Assembly (NCBI RefSeq): GCF_003268275.1 | Contig: NZ_QLYR01000004.1 | Span: forward strand, 124,001-188,000 | Source of the DNA: Hydrogeniiclostridium mannosilyticum | Lineage (GTDB): Bacteria; Bacillota; Clostridia; Oscillospirales; Acutalibacteraceae | Reading direction: 5' to 3' | Length of the DNA: 64,000 bases | Shown here: piece by piece, positions 24,052 to 31,841 of the stretch | Numbering within the stretch: the stretch's first letter is position 1 | Layout of the letters: the number at the start of each line of letters is the position of its first letter | Notes under the pieces: generated by a model | The model's input: the letters and a program-made list of their open reading frames with translations, nothing else | Told to the model about the DNA's origin: nothing | Database searches by the model: none | Translations under genes and position numbers: made by a program

Positions 24052-25383
24052 TTACCCGCAGCCCGGGCCCGCGGCAGCCTCCCGCATAATCTGACGGTCT
24101 ACCCGAAGCCTGATAAAGACGGATACTCCCCCTGTGAGCATCTGTGCCAGCGGCACGGCAAGCCAGACGCCGAGCAGCCCCAGCGCGGGCAGCCGCGGCA
24201 GCGTAAGCAGCAGGACGAGAATGGCCGCGGGTTCGGCATATACCAGAATATAGGATAACACACTTTTTTCAGTCGCGTACAAAAAAGCTGTCGTAATTCG
24301 GACATAAAACAGAAATATAAGCGCCAACAAATAGAGCGGCAGGTAGAGAGCGACGCTTTCACAGGTCTGCACGGACGCGCCGAAAAGTATGCCGACATCC
24401 CTCCGCAGCAGGAAAAAGCCCGCCATGCAGGCGGCGGCAATGGCCCCGCCCGTCAAGTAGGCCAGTTTGCGCATCTGCCTCATAACCGGCAGGTTTCCCT
24501 CGCTGTAAAAGCGGCTGATCAGCGGCTGGCTTCCGTCGCCCACTCCCTGTAAAAGAAGATAGGTAATAGCGGTAATATATGCGATGCAGCCATATACCGC
24601 GACGGACTGTTCCCCGCCGTAGCGCAGCAAGAAGCGGTTCATTAAAATTGTTGTAATCTGCGGCGAAAACGTAAGCCCAAACGGCGCCGCGGCGACCTTT
24701 AGGATCGCCCCGAAAAAGCCGGCCAGCTGCCGCCCGCGTGGGACGGCGAACCCGATTTTCTTTTTTACAAGATAGAAAACCGTCAGAAGCATGGTCGCCG
24801 CCTGCCCGGCGATGGTCGCCCAGGCCGCGCCGGCCATGCCCAGCCCATATACCCACACAAACAGATAATCCAGCCCGATATTAGTCACAAACCCGGCAAT
24901 CATCGCCCACATGGCAAAGCCGGCGCCGCCCAAATTGCGGATAAACGGCACCAACCCGGTCGCAAAGGCCTGAAACACGGCGCCCAGCGCAATCACCCAG
25001 ATATAATCGGCCGTCAGCCGGAGGAGCTCCCCCTCCGCCCCAAGCAGCCGCAGCAGCGGGGAAAGCGCGGCAAAAATCCCCCCTGTGAGCAGTATGCTGA
25101 TGAGCGCAAGCAGCAGCACGGTGCTGGAAAAGCACGCCCGCGCCTCATTCTCCCTTTTCTGCCCGCGGAGGATTGTGAACCGGATGGCGCCGGATAACCC
25201 GGCCCCTGTCCCGGCAGCCTGAATAAAAGCGGCAATTGGAAACCCTAGGTTAATTGCAGCCAGGCCGCTGTCCCCCAGGCTGTTCCCTACAAAAAAGCCG
25301 TCTACAATAGTGTAAACCCCCGAAAGGGCAAAGGCCATGACGGACGGGGCAACATCACGAAAAAACATCCGGCGCTCAGACAT
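24052..25383 (-). CDS. MATE-family multidrug/Na+ antiporter
   Basis: 443 residues, 12 helices in two halves, with the MATE start (FFRDVAPSVMAFALSGVYTI, VDGFFVGNSLGDSGLAAINL) and the internal repeat of the second half. Exports cationic drugs or metabolites using Na+ or H+. The start at 25383 overlaps the MarR gene end by 8 bases, so regulator and pump form one operon. Confidence 0.93.
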   Translation of the reverse strand: MSERRMFFRDVAPSVMAFALSGVYTIVDGFFVGNSLGDSGLAAINLGFPIAAFIQAAGTGAGLSGAIRFTILRGQKRENEARACFSSTVLLLALISILLTGGIFAALSPLLRLLGAEGELLRLTADYIWVIALGAVFQAFATGLVPFIRNLGGAGFAMWAMIAGFVTNIGLDYLFVWVYGLGMAGAAWATIAGQAATMLLTVFYLVKKKIGFAVPRGRQLAGFFGAILKVAAAPFGLTFSPQITTILMNRFLLRYGGEQSVAVYGCIAYITAITYLLLQGVGDGSQPLISRFYSEGNLPVMRQMRKLAYLTGGAIAAACMAGFFLLRRDVGILFGASVQTCESVALYLPLYLLALIFLFYVRITTAFLYATEKSVLSYILVYAEPAAILVLLLTLPRLPALGLLGVWLAVPLAQMLTGGVSVFIRLRVDRQIMREAAAGPGCG

Positions 25384-25825
25384 CTTCCTCAGCCCCTCCT
25401 TTGCGGAACAGTTCGATAAATAAAGCGAGGCCGTCATTCATGCTTTTAATCTTTTCCGGGCCCATCTGATCCATCACATACAGCTCCAGCCCGTGCAGCC
25501 TCGACATGATCTCGCCGGCATACCGTTTGCCGTTCGGGGTAAGGTAAATCTGCTTACTGCGCTTATCCGCCGCGGCGGGCGCCAGCTCAATGTAGCCCCC
25601 GGCCTCAAAATCCTTCAGCGCCGCGCTCACCGTTTGCTTGGGAATCAGCCACTGCCGGCAGATCTGCTTCTGTGTGCAGCCCTCCTGCCCCTCATAAAGA
25701 GAATACAGGATTAAAAGGCCATTCAGGGACAGGCCCTGTTCCTTTGCCCACTCCTCATACACGGCATTGCTCTCGCGCCAGAGTAAATAATAGCGCTGAA
25801 GCTGTTCCATCCTCTCTGCTTTCAT
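25376..25825 (-). CDS. MarR-family transcriptional regulator
   Basis: 149 residues. Winged helix: CTQKQICRQWLIPKQTVSAA (recognition helix) and wing LAPAAADKRSKQIYLTPNG, with flanking dimerisation helices. Such proteins usually repress the neighbouring efflux gene and are released by its substrate. ATG 25825 follows GGAGG; the promoter contains a perfect inverted repeat. Confidence 0.93.
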   Translation of the reverse strand: MKAERMEQLQRYYLLWRESNAVYEEWAKEQGLSLNGLLILYSLYEGQEGCTQKQICRQWLIPKQTVSAALKDFEAGGYIELAPAAADKRSKQIYLTPNGKRYAGEIMSRLHGLELYVMDQMGPEKIKSMNDGLALFIELFRKGGAEEDV

Positions 25826-25862
25826 GCGTTCTTTCCTCCAAAGCCGGTTGAAATAGTCCAAA

Positions 25863-25905
25863 AATAGACGATTTTAATATTAGTCTATTACAGGACTTTT
25901 GTCAA
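25863..25905 (-). promoter_or_regulatory. marR-MATE promoter and operator
   Basis: Minus strand TTGACA (25900-25905), 17-base spacer, TAATAT (25877-25882). AATAGAC (25863-25869) and GTCTATT (25883-25889) form a perfect 7-bp inverted repeat around the -10 box, the expected place of a MarR operator. Confidence 0.75.
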
Positions 25906-26012
25906 GCTTCTAATTTACACAAAACAAACACGGTGAGAAAGCCGCACAAATAAGCTGTTTCGCCGGCCCGCCTGGGCGCTTCCGGGCCCCTCGGGCAAAG
26001 AACATAAAACAA

Positions 26013-26040
26013 TTGACCTTTTTTTCGGAATCATTATAAT
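26013..26040 (+). promoter_or_regulatory. Promoter of the MFS transporter gene
   Basis: TTGACC (26013-26018), 16-base spacer, TATAAT (26035-26040). Confidence 0.7.
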
Positions 26041-26094
26041 AAAAGGGGCTGTTTTACAGCCAAATAAATTTAATGGTTTAGGATGGATGCGCAT

Positions 26095-27258
26095 ATGTAC
26101 TCGCTTCTGTTGGTTATGATTTACCTGGCCTTTATTAGCCTTGGCCTGCCGGACTCGCTCATCGGCTCCGCTTGGCCGGTCATGCACGCCGAGCTGGGGG
26201 TGCCGGTTTCGTTTGCCGGCATTGTGACCATGATTATTGCCTGCGGCACCATTGTCTCCAGCCTGCTCTCCGACCGGCTGACCCGGCGGCTGGGCGCCGG
26301 GCCCGTCACCGCCGTCAGTGTGCTGATGACCGCCGCCGCGTTGTTCGGCTTTTCCGTTTCCCACTCCTTTTGGCTCCTGTGCCTGTGGGCCGTGCCGTAC
26401 GGCCTCGGGGCAGGCGCCGTGGATGCCGCGCTGAACAATTATGTAGCCCTGCACTATGCCTCCCGCCACATGAGCTGGCTGCACTGTTTTTGGGGCGTGG
26501 GCGCGGCCGTCAGCCCCTATATTATGGGGTACAGCCTGGCCGGCGGATATGGCTGGAACAGCGGCTACCGCACCGTTTCCATTGTACAGCTGATTCTCAC
26601 CGCGGCCCTTTTCATCAGCCTGCCGCTTTGGAAGCGCAAGGATGCAGAAAAAGCGCAGGAGGAGGTGCGCGCCGTGCCGCTGAGCCTGTCTCAGGCGGTG
26701 AAAATCAAGGGGGTCCCCCTAATTTTGGTGACTTTTTTCGCATATTGCGCCCTGGAGCAAACAACCGGGCTCTGGGCCAGCAGCTATTTGGTGCAGGGCC
26801 GCGGCATCCATGCCGACACCGCCGCCAGCTTCGCATCGCTGTTCTTCCTCGGCATTACCTTCGGACGTTTTCTCTGCGGCTTTTTTGCCGAGAAGCTGGG
26901 AGATAAGCGATTGATCCGCATCGGCATCTTCACCGCTATGGTTGGGGCCGTCCTCATTGGGCTGCCGGTTCCCTTCGACGGCCTGGCGCTGGCGGGGCTA
27001 ATCACCATTGGCCTTGGCTGCGCGCCGATTTACCCCTCCATCATCCATTCCACCCCCTTTAATTTCGGCAAGGAAAATTCTCAGTCCATCATTGGTATTC
27101 AGATGGCGTGCGCCTATGTCGGCACCACGCTGATGCCGCCGCTCTTCGGCTGGCTGGCATCCGTCGCCGGCATCGGGCTGTACCCGTTTTATCTGCTCCT
27201 CTTTGCAGTGCTGATGCTGGTGATGTCGGAGCGGCTGAACCGCGCCGTCGCGAAGTAA
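26095..27258 (+). CDS. MFS transporter, unknown substrate
   Basis: 387 residues, 12 helices. N-terminal YLAFISLGLPDSLIGSAWPV and DAALNNYVALHYASR with the Asn/Asp/His set typical of the FucP/sugar-type MFS proteins of Firmicutes; the loop 2-3 motif SDRLTRRLG is present. Substrate could be a sugar or glycoside. The start at ATG 26095 has AGGATGG eight bases upstream; an ATG at 26083 would add four residues. Confidence 0.88.
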   Translation: MYSLLLVMIYLAFISLGLPDSLIGSAWPVMHAELGVPVSFAGIVTMIIACGTIVSSLLSDRLTRRLGAGPVTAVSVLMTAAALFGFSVSHSFWLLCLWAVPYGLGAGAVDAALNNYVALHYASRHMSWLHCFWGVGAAVSPYIMGYSLAGGYGWNSGYRTVSIVQLILTAALFISLPLWKRKDAEKAQEEVRAVPLSLSQAVKIKGVPLILVTFFAYCALEQTTGLWASSYLVQGRGIHADTAASFASLFFLGITFGRFLCGFFAEKLGDKRLIRIGIFTAMVGAVLIGLPVPFDGLALAGLITIGLGCAPIYPSIIHSTPFNFGKENSQSIIGIQMACAYVGTTLMPPLFGWLASVAGIGLYPFYLLLFAVLMLVMSERLNRAVAK

Positions 27259-27540
27259 AATATTCCACCCCGCACCGTGAACCGGCTATGCGGCGCGAGG
27301 GCCAACATGAAAGCGGACGTGCCTTTGCCGCTCGAAAAAATAAAGGCCGAAATTGCGGGGGCACAAGGCGGGTAAATTGCAGTATAAACCCACTCCTATT
27401 TGTATAATTTTCATTCATTATACAAACAGGAGTTTTTCGTGCATAAAAGACCGCCTCCATCCCTTGGATAGAAGCATAAATGGCGCACGACACCTAAAGC
27501 CGCGGCGGCACAATAAGCCTTCCCCCATGCCGGGCATGAG
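27259..27540. other. Intergenic region between MFS gene and rpsI
   Basis: No gene. It contains the MFS terminator (27392-27433) and otherwise GC-rich sequence without recognisable signals. Confidence 0.5.
27392..27437 (+). terminator. Terminator of the MFS gene
   Basis: ACTCCT/AGGAGT and TTTGTATAAT/ATTATACAAA pair with one mismatch, followed by five T. Confidence 0.85.
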
Positions 27541-27574
27541 AAAAATCCCCCGCAAACAGCGTTTGCGGGGGATT
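27541..27574 (-). terminator. Terminator of the rplM-rpsI operon
   Basis: Perfect 14-bp stem (27544-27557 with 27561-27574), then TTTTT on the minus strand; 15 bases past the rpsI stop. Confidence 0.9.
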
Positions 27575-27588
27575 CCAATTTGAAAAAA

Positions 27589-27990
27589 TTATCTCTTGGA
27601 GAACTGAGGCGCGCGACGGGCGGCCTTGAGGCCGTATTTCTTACGTTCCTTCATTCTCGGGTCACGGGTCAGCAGGCCCGCCTTCTTCAGAATGGGACGG
27701 AGGTTCTCGGTATCGTATTGCAGCAGCGCGCGCGCAATACCGTGGCGGATGGCGCCGGCCTGGCCGGTGACGCCGCCGCCGCTTACACGGCAGACAATGT
27801 CGAACTTTTCGTCTGTGCCGGTGAGCTTCAGCGGCTGACGGACGATCAGCTTCAGTGTCTCCAGGCCGAAATAATCGTCGATGGAACGGTCGTTGATGGT
27901 AATCTTACCGCTTCCCTGGTAAACCCTTACGCGGGCGACAGAGCTTTTTCTTCTGCCGGTGCCGTAGAAATAAGGCGCTTTCTCGTACAT
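27589..27990 (-). CDS. rpsI: 30S ribosomal protein S9 (uS9)
   Basis: 133 residues. Family markers are [33 protein letters not shown] and the C-terminal [17 protein letters not shown] that reaches the P-site tRNA. Follows rplM by 17 bases as in nearly all bacteria. Confidence 0.99.
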   Translation of the reverse strand: MYEKAPYFYGTGRRKSSVARVRVYQGSGKITINDRSIDDYFGLETLKLIVRQPLKLTGTDEKFDIVCRVSGGGVTGQAGAIRHGIARALLQYDTENLRPILKKAGLLTRDPRMKERKKYGLKAARRAPQFSKR

Positions 27991-28007
27991 AAACTATTCC
28001 TCCTCCC

Positions 28008-28436
28008 TTATCGGTCCCAGTTTTCGGGCTTCTGAGCAGCATGGATGTGCTCGGCACCCTCAAACAGGCGAAGTCTTCCCAGTGCGGCGCGGCCGATGGT
28101 GGTGTCGGGCACCATGCCCTTTACTGCCAGCTGCATCGCCATGGTGGGCTTCTGCGCCATAAGGGTATCATAACGGACAGCCTTCATATGGCCGATGTAC
28201 CCCGTGTGATGGTAATGGAATTTTTTCTCCAGCTTCTTGCCGGTGAGCACTGCCTGTGCGCAATTGATGATAATGACATGGTCCCCGCAGTCTACATGGG
28301 GCGCAAACGTCGGCTTATGCTTGCCGCGCAGCAGAACAGCCGCCTGCGCCGCAACACGGCCCAGCGGTTTTCCCGCAGCGTCAATCACATACCACTTGCG
28401 GTCAACTTCGCCGCTTTTGGGCATATAAGTGGACAT
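28008..28436 (-). CDS. rplM: 50S ribosomal protein L13 (uL13)
   Basis: 142 residues, usual length. Markers are RKWYVIDAAGKPLGRVAA, KHKPTFAPHVDCGDHVIIIN and FEGAEHIHAAQKPE. First gene of the rplM-rpsI operon. Confidence 0.99.
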   Translation of the reverse strand: MSTYMPKSGEVDRKWYVIDAAGKPLGRVAAQAAVLLRGKHKPTFAPHVDCGDHVIIINCAQAVLTGKKLEKKFHYHHTGYIGHMKAVRYDTLMAQKPTMAMQLAVKGMVPDTTIGRAALGRLRLFEGAEHIHAAQKPENWDR

Positions 28437-28563
28437 AAATTTACCTCCTGAATGTAATTTTCAGTATCCTGCCTCTGAGGGAAATCCCCCGTAAAGCAAA
28501 CACTTACATATCAAAATAAATTATCGCCTATAGATAGTACCATAACCAAACCCACCCTGTCAA
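28437..28563 (-). promoter_or_regulatory. rplM promoter and leader
   Basis: Minus strand TTGACA (28558-28563), 18-base spacer, TACTAT (28534-28539), then a leader of about 90 bases before rplM. L13 leaders in Firmicutes often bind L13; I cannot confirm the consensus here. The bases 28564-28800 hold no gene or clear signal. Confidence 0.65.
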
Positions 28564-28818
28564 GACAAAAAAACGAAAAATTTAATTTATAACCTTCAAT
28601 CTCCTGTTTTCTTCTGTTTTTGCCTCTTAGCTTTCCAGATCTCCGCCGTCATTTTTGTTTTTTATCCGCATGACCGGCGTCCTCCCAGGGCCTGGCTGGC
28701 GGCGGTTTAGGCATGAAGGGGCTGTCCGGCCTCATAGAATTTTATCAGGCCCTGCCTGCTTCCCCATGGATCCGGGCCTAAAGGGCCTGACTCCTGATTA
28801 AAGAAAGAAGGCGCCGCC

Positions 28819-29811
28819 ATGTGTACTGCCGTAACGCTGCAAACCTTGCAGCGGGAAACCTTTTTCGGCCGCAATATGGATTTTTCCTACCCCATTGAGC
28901 CCGCCCTCTACCTGGTACCCAAGGGAAGCGCCTGGGCAAGCATCCCCGGGAAGAGCTCCTTCCAGGACTCCTGCAGCTGCATCGGCATCGGCCAGGAGTT
29001 CCGCAATAGGATCACCCTTGTAGACGGTGTGAATGAGCACGGCTTTGCGGCCGCGGCGCTCTATTTCGCCGGCTATGCCAGCTTTCCCCAGCCGTCCGCG
29101 GCCCCGGGCGGGCCGATGCTGGCTGCGCTGGATGTGGTGCGCTTTCTGCTTGGGCGCTGCGCCTCCGTGCAGGAGCTTCGCCGCCTGTTGGACGCAGTCC
29201 GGCTGGTCGGGGCGCCCGACCCGGTGACCAACACCGTCGCCCCGCTTCATTGGATTGCCGCGGACCGTTCAGGCGCCTGTGCGGTAATTGAGCAGACCGA
29301 AGAGGGGCTGCATATTTGGAACAACCCCATCGGCGTGCTCGCCAACAGCCCGGATCTACGCTGGCAGCTGACCAACCTGCGCAACTACATGAGCGCCAGC
29401 CCCACCCAGAAGCCCAGCGCGCAATGGGGCAAGGTAGCGCTCACTCCGTTCGGAAACGGCGGCGGCACGGATATATTGCCCGGCGGCTACGCCTCCCCGG
29501 CCCGTTTTGTCCGTACAGCCTACCAGAAAAGCTTTGCGGCAGCCCCCGCCAACCGCCAGGACGCGGTAGCCACTGGTTTTCACCTGCTGGAGGGCGTGGC
29601 TCTGCCGCGGGGCCCTGTAGCCACCAGCCGCGGGCCGCTCGATTTCACCCACTACACCGCTTTTTTGAACACGGCGTCCGGGGAATATTTTTTCAGAACC
29701 TATGACAACTGCCAGGTCACCACAGCCAAGCTCCCCGCGGACGCCGGCAGCCGGGCGCGCCCGGTTCGCCTGGGCGCGCTCAACCGCCAACCCGTTTACG
29801 CCACCCTGTAG
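28819..29811 (+). CDS. Choloylglycine hydrolase-family Ntn amidase (penicillin V acylase/BSH-like)
   Basis: 330 residues. After removal of Met1 the N-terminal Cys2 is the nucleophile; Arg18 and Asp21 (FFGRNMDFSYP) and the later Asn in IGVLANSP and Arg in ASPARFVR complete the family's active site. The substrate-loop segment reads AALYFAGYASF, with Tyr where typical bile salt hydrolases have Asn, a feature more like penicillin V acylase. It cleaves amide bonds of bile salts, penicillin V or acyl-homoserine lactones; which one cannot be decided. No signal peptide, so cytosolic. Single-gene unit. Confidence 0.88.
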   Translation: MCTAVTLQTLQRETFFGRNMDFSYPIEPALYLVPKGSAWASIPGKSSFQDSCSCIGIGQEFRNRITLVDGVNEHGFAAAALYFAGYASFPQPSAAPGGPMLAALDVVRFLLGRCASVQELRRLLDAVRLVGAPDPVTNTVAPLHWIAADRSGACAVIEQTEEGLHIWNNPIGVLANSPDLRWQLTNLRNYMSASPTQKPSAQWGKVALTPFGNGGGTDILPGGYASPARFVRTAYQKSFAAAPANRQDAVATGFHLLEGVALPRGPVATSRGPLDFTHYTAFLNTASGEYFFRTYDNCQVTTAKLPADAGSRARPVRLGALNRQPVYATL

Positions 29812-29844
29812 GGGCGCGCCTTTCCGCCATTTTTGTTTTTGGGT

Positions 29845-29873
29845 TTGACTTTAGGCGTTTTCCGGGCTAAACT
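29845..29873 (+). promoter_or_regulatory. Promoter of the Rrf2 regulator gene
   Basis: TTGACT (29845-29850), 17-base spacer, TAAACT (29868-29873). Confidence 0.6.
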
Positions 29874-29965
29874 GTAGGCAAGGCCAAACGCATCCGGCAA
29901 AGGACCTGAAAAGATGCGGAATTTATCCCGCTATTGCGCGCGGAATGAAAGCAGAGGGTGAAAAG

Positions 29966-30388
29966 ATGAAGGTTTCAACAAAAGGGCGCTACGCGCTGCG
30001 CCTGATGGCCGACCTGGCGGCGCACGACACGGGCGAGTGGGTACGGCTCAAGGAGATTTCCGAGCGGCAGGCGATCAGCGTCAAATATCTGGAGCAGATC
30101 ATCCCGCTGCTGACACGGGCTAAGCTGGTGAAAAGCTCCCGCGGCAACAGCGGCGGCTACCGTTTGACGCGTCCACCGCAGGCGTATACCGCCGGGGAAA
30201 TCCTGCGCGCCACAGAGGGCGACCTCTCCCCAATCGCCTGCCTGGAGGACACCCCCAACCAATGCCCGCGCAGCAAGATCTGCGCCACTCTTCCCTTCTG
30301 GGAAGGCATGAAAAAAGTCATCAACGAATATGCCGACGGCGTCACACTGGCGGAGCTTGCCAAGCTTCCCCCGGACAGCCGCGAATAG
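29966..30388 (+). CDS. Rrf2-family regulator (CymR/IscR-like)
   Basis: 140 residues. Rrf2 winged helix (MKVSTKGRYALRLMADLAAH; ISVKYLEQIIPLLTRAKLVK; SSRGNSGGYRLTRPP) and a C-terminal segment with Cys92, Cys100 and Cys106, spaced as in IscR-type cluster-binding members. CymR controls cysteine synthesis in Firmicutes, IscR senses Fe-S supply. Its place directly before cysK-metY and the operator-like repeat over their promoter argue for a cysteine/sulfur role. Confidence 0.9.
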   Translation: MKVSTKGRYALRLMADLAAHDTGEWVRLKEISERQAISVKYLEQIIPLLTRAKLVKSSRGNSGGYRLTRPPQAYTAGEILRATEGDLSPIACLEDTPNQCPRSKICATLPFWEGMKKVINEYADGVTLAELAKLPPDSRE

Positions 30389-30521
30389 CGGGCAGGCCTG
30401 CCGGCGGCCCCTTGTTGTACCCCTATGTAGGTTTCCCGTGCCCGTCCGCAAGGGCGCCTGCCGCTTTCCCAGCCGCAGCAAATAAGCGGCGGATTAAAAA
30501 CGTAAAAAATCATTTCCATGC

Positions 30522-30570
30522 TTGACAAAAGTAGAATAGTATGGTATATTCCTAGTAAACAGATAGGAAT
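30522..30570 (+). promoter_or_regulatory. cysK-metY promoter with Rrf2/CymR-type operator
   Basis: TTGACA (30522-30527), 17-base spacer, TATATT (30545-30550). Overlapping the -10 box, ATTCCTA (30548-30554) and TAGGAAT (30564-30570) form a perfect 7-bp inverted repeat with 9-base centre, close to the ATTCC-N-GGAAT arrangement known for CymR sites. Confidence 0.8.
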
Positions 30571-30595
30571 TAAGAACTTGAAAGGGGGCTTTACG

Positions 30596-30724
30596 ATGAA
30601 GAGAAATGCTTGTCGAATGGATTGGACGTGCCGGCCGGTGACCTCCGCCCTGTGTATGGGCCGGATGTGCTGCGCGCGTTTTCTTTCCCGTCCCCACGCT
30701 GACAGCTCCTATCAGCGGGTATGA
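30596..30724 (+). CDS. Cysteine-rich leader peptide of the cysK-metY operon
   Basis: A 42-codon ORF with an excellent ribosome-binding site (AAAGGGGG at 30581-30588, 7 bases spacing). The peptide starts MKRNACRMDWTC and has five Cys (6, 12, 20, 25, 26), the last two adjacent (MCCARF). It ends 54 bases before a strong intrinsic terminator that precedes cysK. This looks like a cysteine-sensing attenuation leader: slow reading of Cys codons would change folding of the downstream RNA. The role is inferred; the peptide has no recognisable domain. Confidence 0.7.
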   Translation: MKRNACRMDWTCRPVTSALCMGRMCCARFLSRPHADSSYQRV

Positions 30725-30778
30725 TTCATGTTTTGCGCCTGCCCCGGCAAACAGGGCGGCGCCATACACGGAATTTGG

Positions 30779-30807
30779 AACGGGAAGCGGGGCGCTTCCC
30801 GTTTTTT
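30779..30807 (+). terminator. Attenuator-like terminator before cysK
   Basis: AACGGGAAGCG (30779-30789) pairs perfectly with CGCTTCCCGTT (30793-30803) around GGG, then a T run. It stands 32 bases upstream of the cysK start inside the transcript. The 5' arm ACGGGAA (30780-30786) is also complementary to TTCCCGT at 30685-30691 in the leader ORF, so an alternative fold is possible. Confidence 0.8.
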
Positions 30808-30838
30808 CTTTTTAAATTCAGAAAGAGAGGATATAACC

Positions 30839-31771
30839 ATGAAAAACATCTATAAAGGAACACTGGGCCTCACCGGCAACACCCCGCTGGTAGAAGCCGT
30901 CAACCTGGAAAAAAGCTTAAACCTGAACGCGGTGCTGCTGCTGAAGCTGGAATCCTTCAACCCTTCCGGCAGCGTAAAGGACCGCATCGCCAAGGCGATG
31001 CTTGAGGATGCGGAGCAGCGGGGGGCGCTGAAGCCGGGTTCTACCATTATTGAGCCGACCTCCGGCAACACGGGCATCGGGCTGGCGGCCATCGCCGCGG
31101 CCAAGGGCTACCGCATCGTGCTCACCATGCCGGAGACCATGAGCGTGGAGCGCCGCAACATTCTCAAGGCCTACGGCGCCGAGCTGGTGCTGACAGAGGG
31201 CGCCAAGGGCATGAAGGGCGCCATCGCCAAGGCGGAGGAGCTGGCGGCCCAAATTGAAAACAGCTTTATCCCCGGCCAATTTGTCAACCCGGCCAATCCG
31301 GCGGCGCACAGGGCCACCACCGGGCCTGAGATCTGGCGCGACACAGACGGCGAGGTCGACTTCTTTGTCGCCGGCGTCGGCACCGGCGGCACCATCACCG
31401 GTACCGGCGAGTATTTAAAATCCCGTAAGCCCGGCCTTCGTGTCGTCGCTGTCGAACCGGACGCCAGCCCGGTGCTCTCCGAGGGCCGGGGCGGCCCGCA
31501 CAAGATTCAGGGCATCGGCGCAGGCTTTGTGCCCGAGGTGCTGAACACGCGCATTTACGACGAAATCATCCGCGTTGCGAATGACGACGCCTTTGCCGCC
31601 GGCAAGCTGCTGGCAAAGCAAGAGGGCATCCTCGCCGGAATCTCCTCCGGCGCCGCGCTGCACGCCGCGATTGAACTGGCCAAACGCCCGGAAAACGCCG
31701 GCAAGTCCATTGTCGCCCTGCTGCCTGACAACGGCGACCGCTACTACTCCACCCCGCTTTTTACCGAATAA
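30839..31771 (+). CDS. cysK: Cysteine synthase (O-acetylserine sulfhydrylase)
   Basis: 310 residues, PLP-dependent fold type [14 protein letters not shown] contains the PLP lysine, TSGNTGIG binds the substrate carboxylate, [13 protein letters not shown] binds the PLP phosphate and ISSGAA is the C-terminal family motif. Makes cysteine from O-acetylserine and sulfide. ATG 30839 follows AGAGAGG; the frame is open upstream to an ATG at 30728 that would add Cys-containing residues through the terminator, probably not used. Followed by metY after 70 bases without a terminator. Confidence 0.97.
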   Translation: MKNIYKGTLGLTGNTPLVEAVNLEKSLNLNAVLLLKLESFNPSGSVKDRIAKAMLEDAEQRGALKPGSTIIEPTSGNTGIGLAAIAAAKGYRIVLTMPETMSVERRNILKAYGAELVLTEGAKGMKGAIAKAEELAAQIENSFIPGQFVNPANPAAHRATTGPEIWRDTDGEVDFFVAGVGTGGTITGTGEYLKSRKPGLRVVAVEPDASPVLSEGRGGPHKIQGIGAGFVPEVLNTRIYDEIIRVANDDAFAAGKLLAKQEGILAGISSGAALHAAIELAKRPENAGKSIVALLPDNGDRYYSTPLFTE

Positions 31772-31841
31772 AATGCTGAAATAGAGAAAAATTCATTCCC
31801 AAGCGCAACACGCCGGAACGATTTTATGGAGGTTGATAAAA

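Noticed and set aside
30728-30838. N-terminal extension of CysK starting at ATG 30728
   Set aside because: It would run through the terminator hairpin, has no ribosome-binding site of its own, and CysK homologues start at [10 protein letters not shown].
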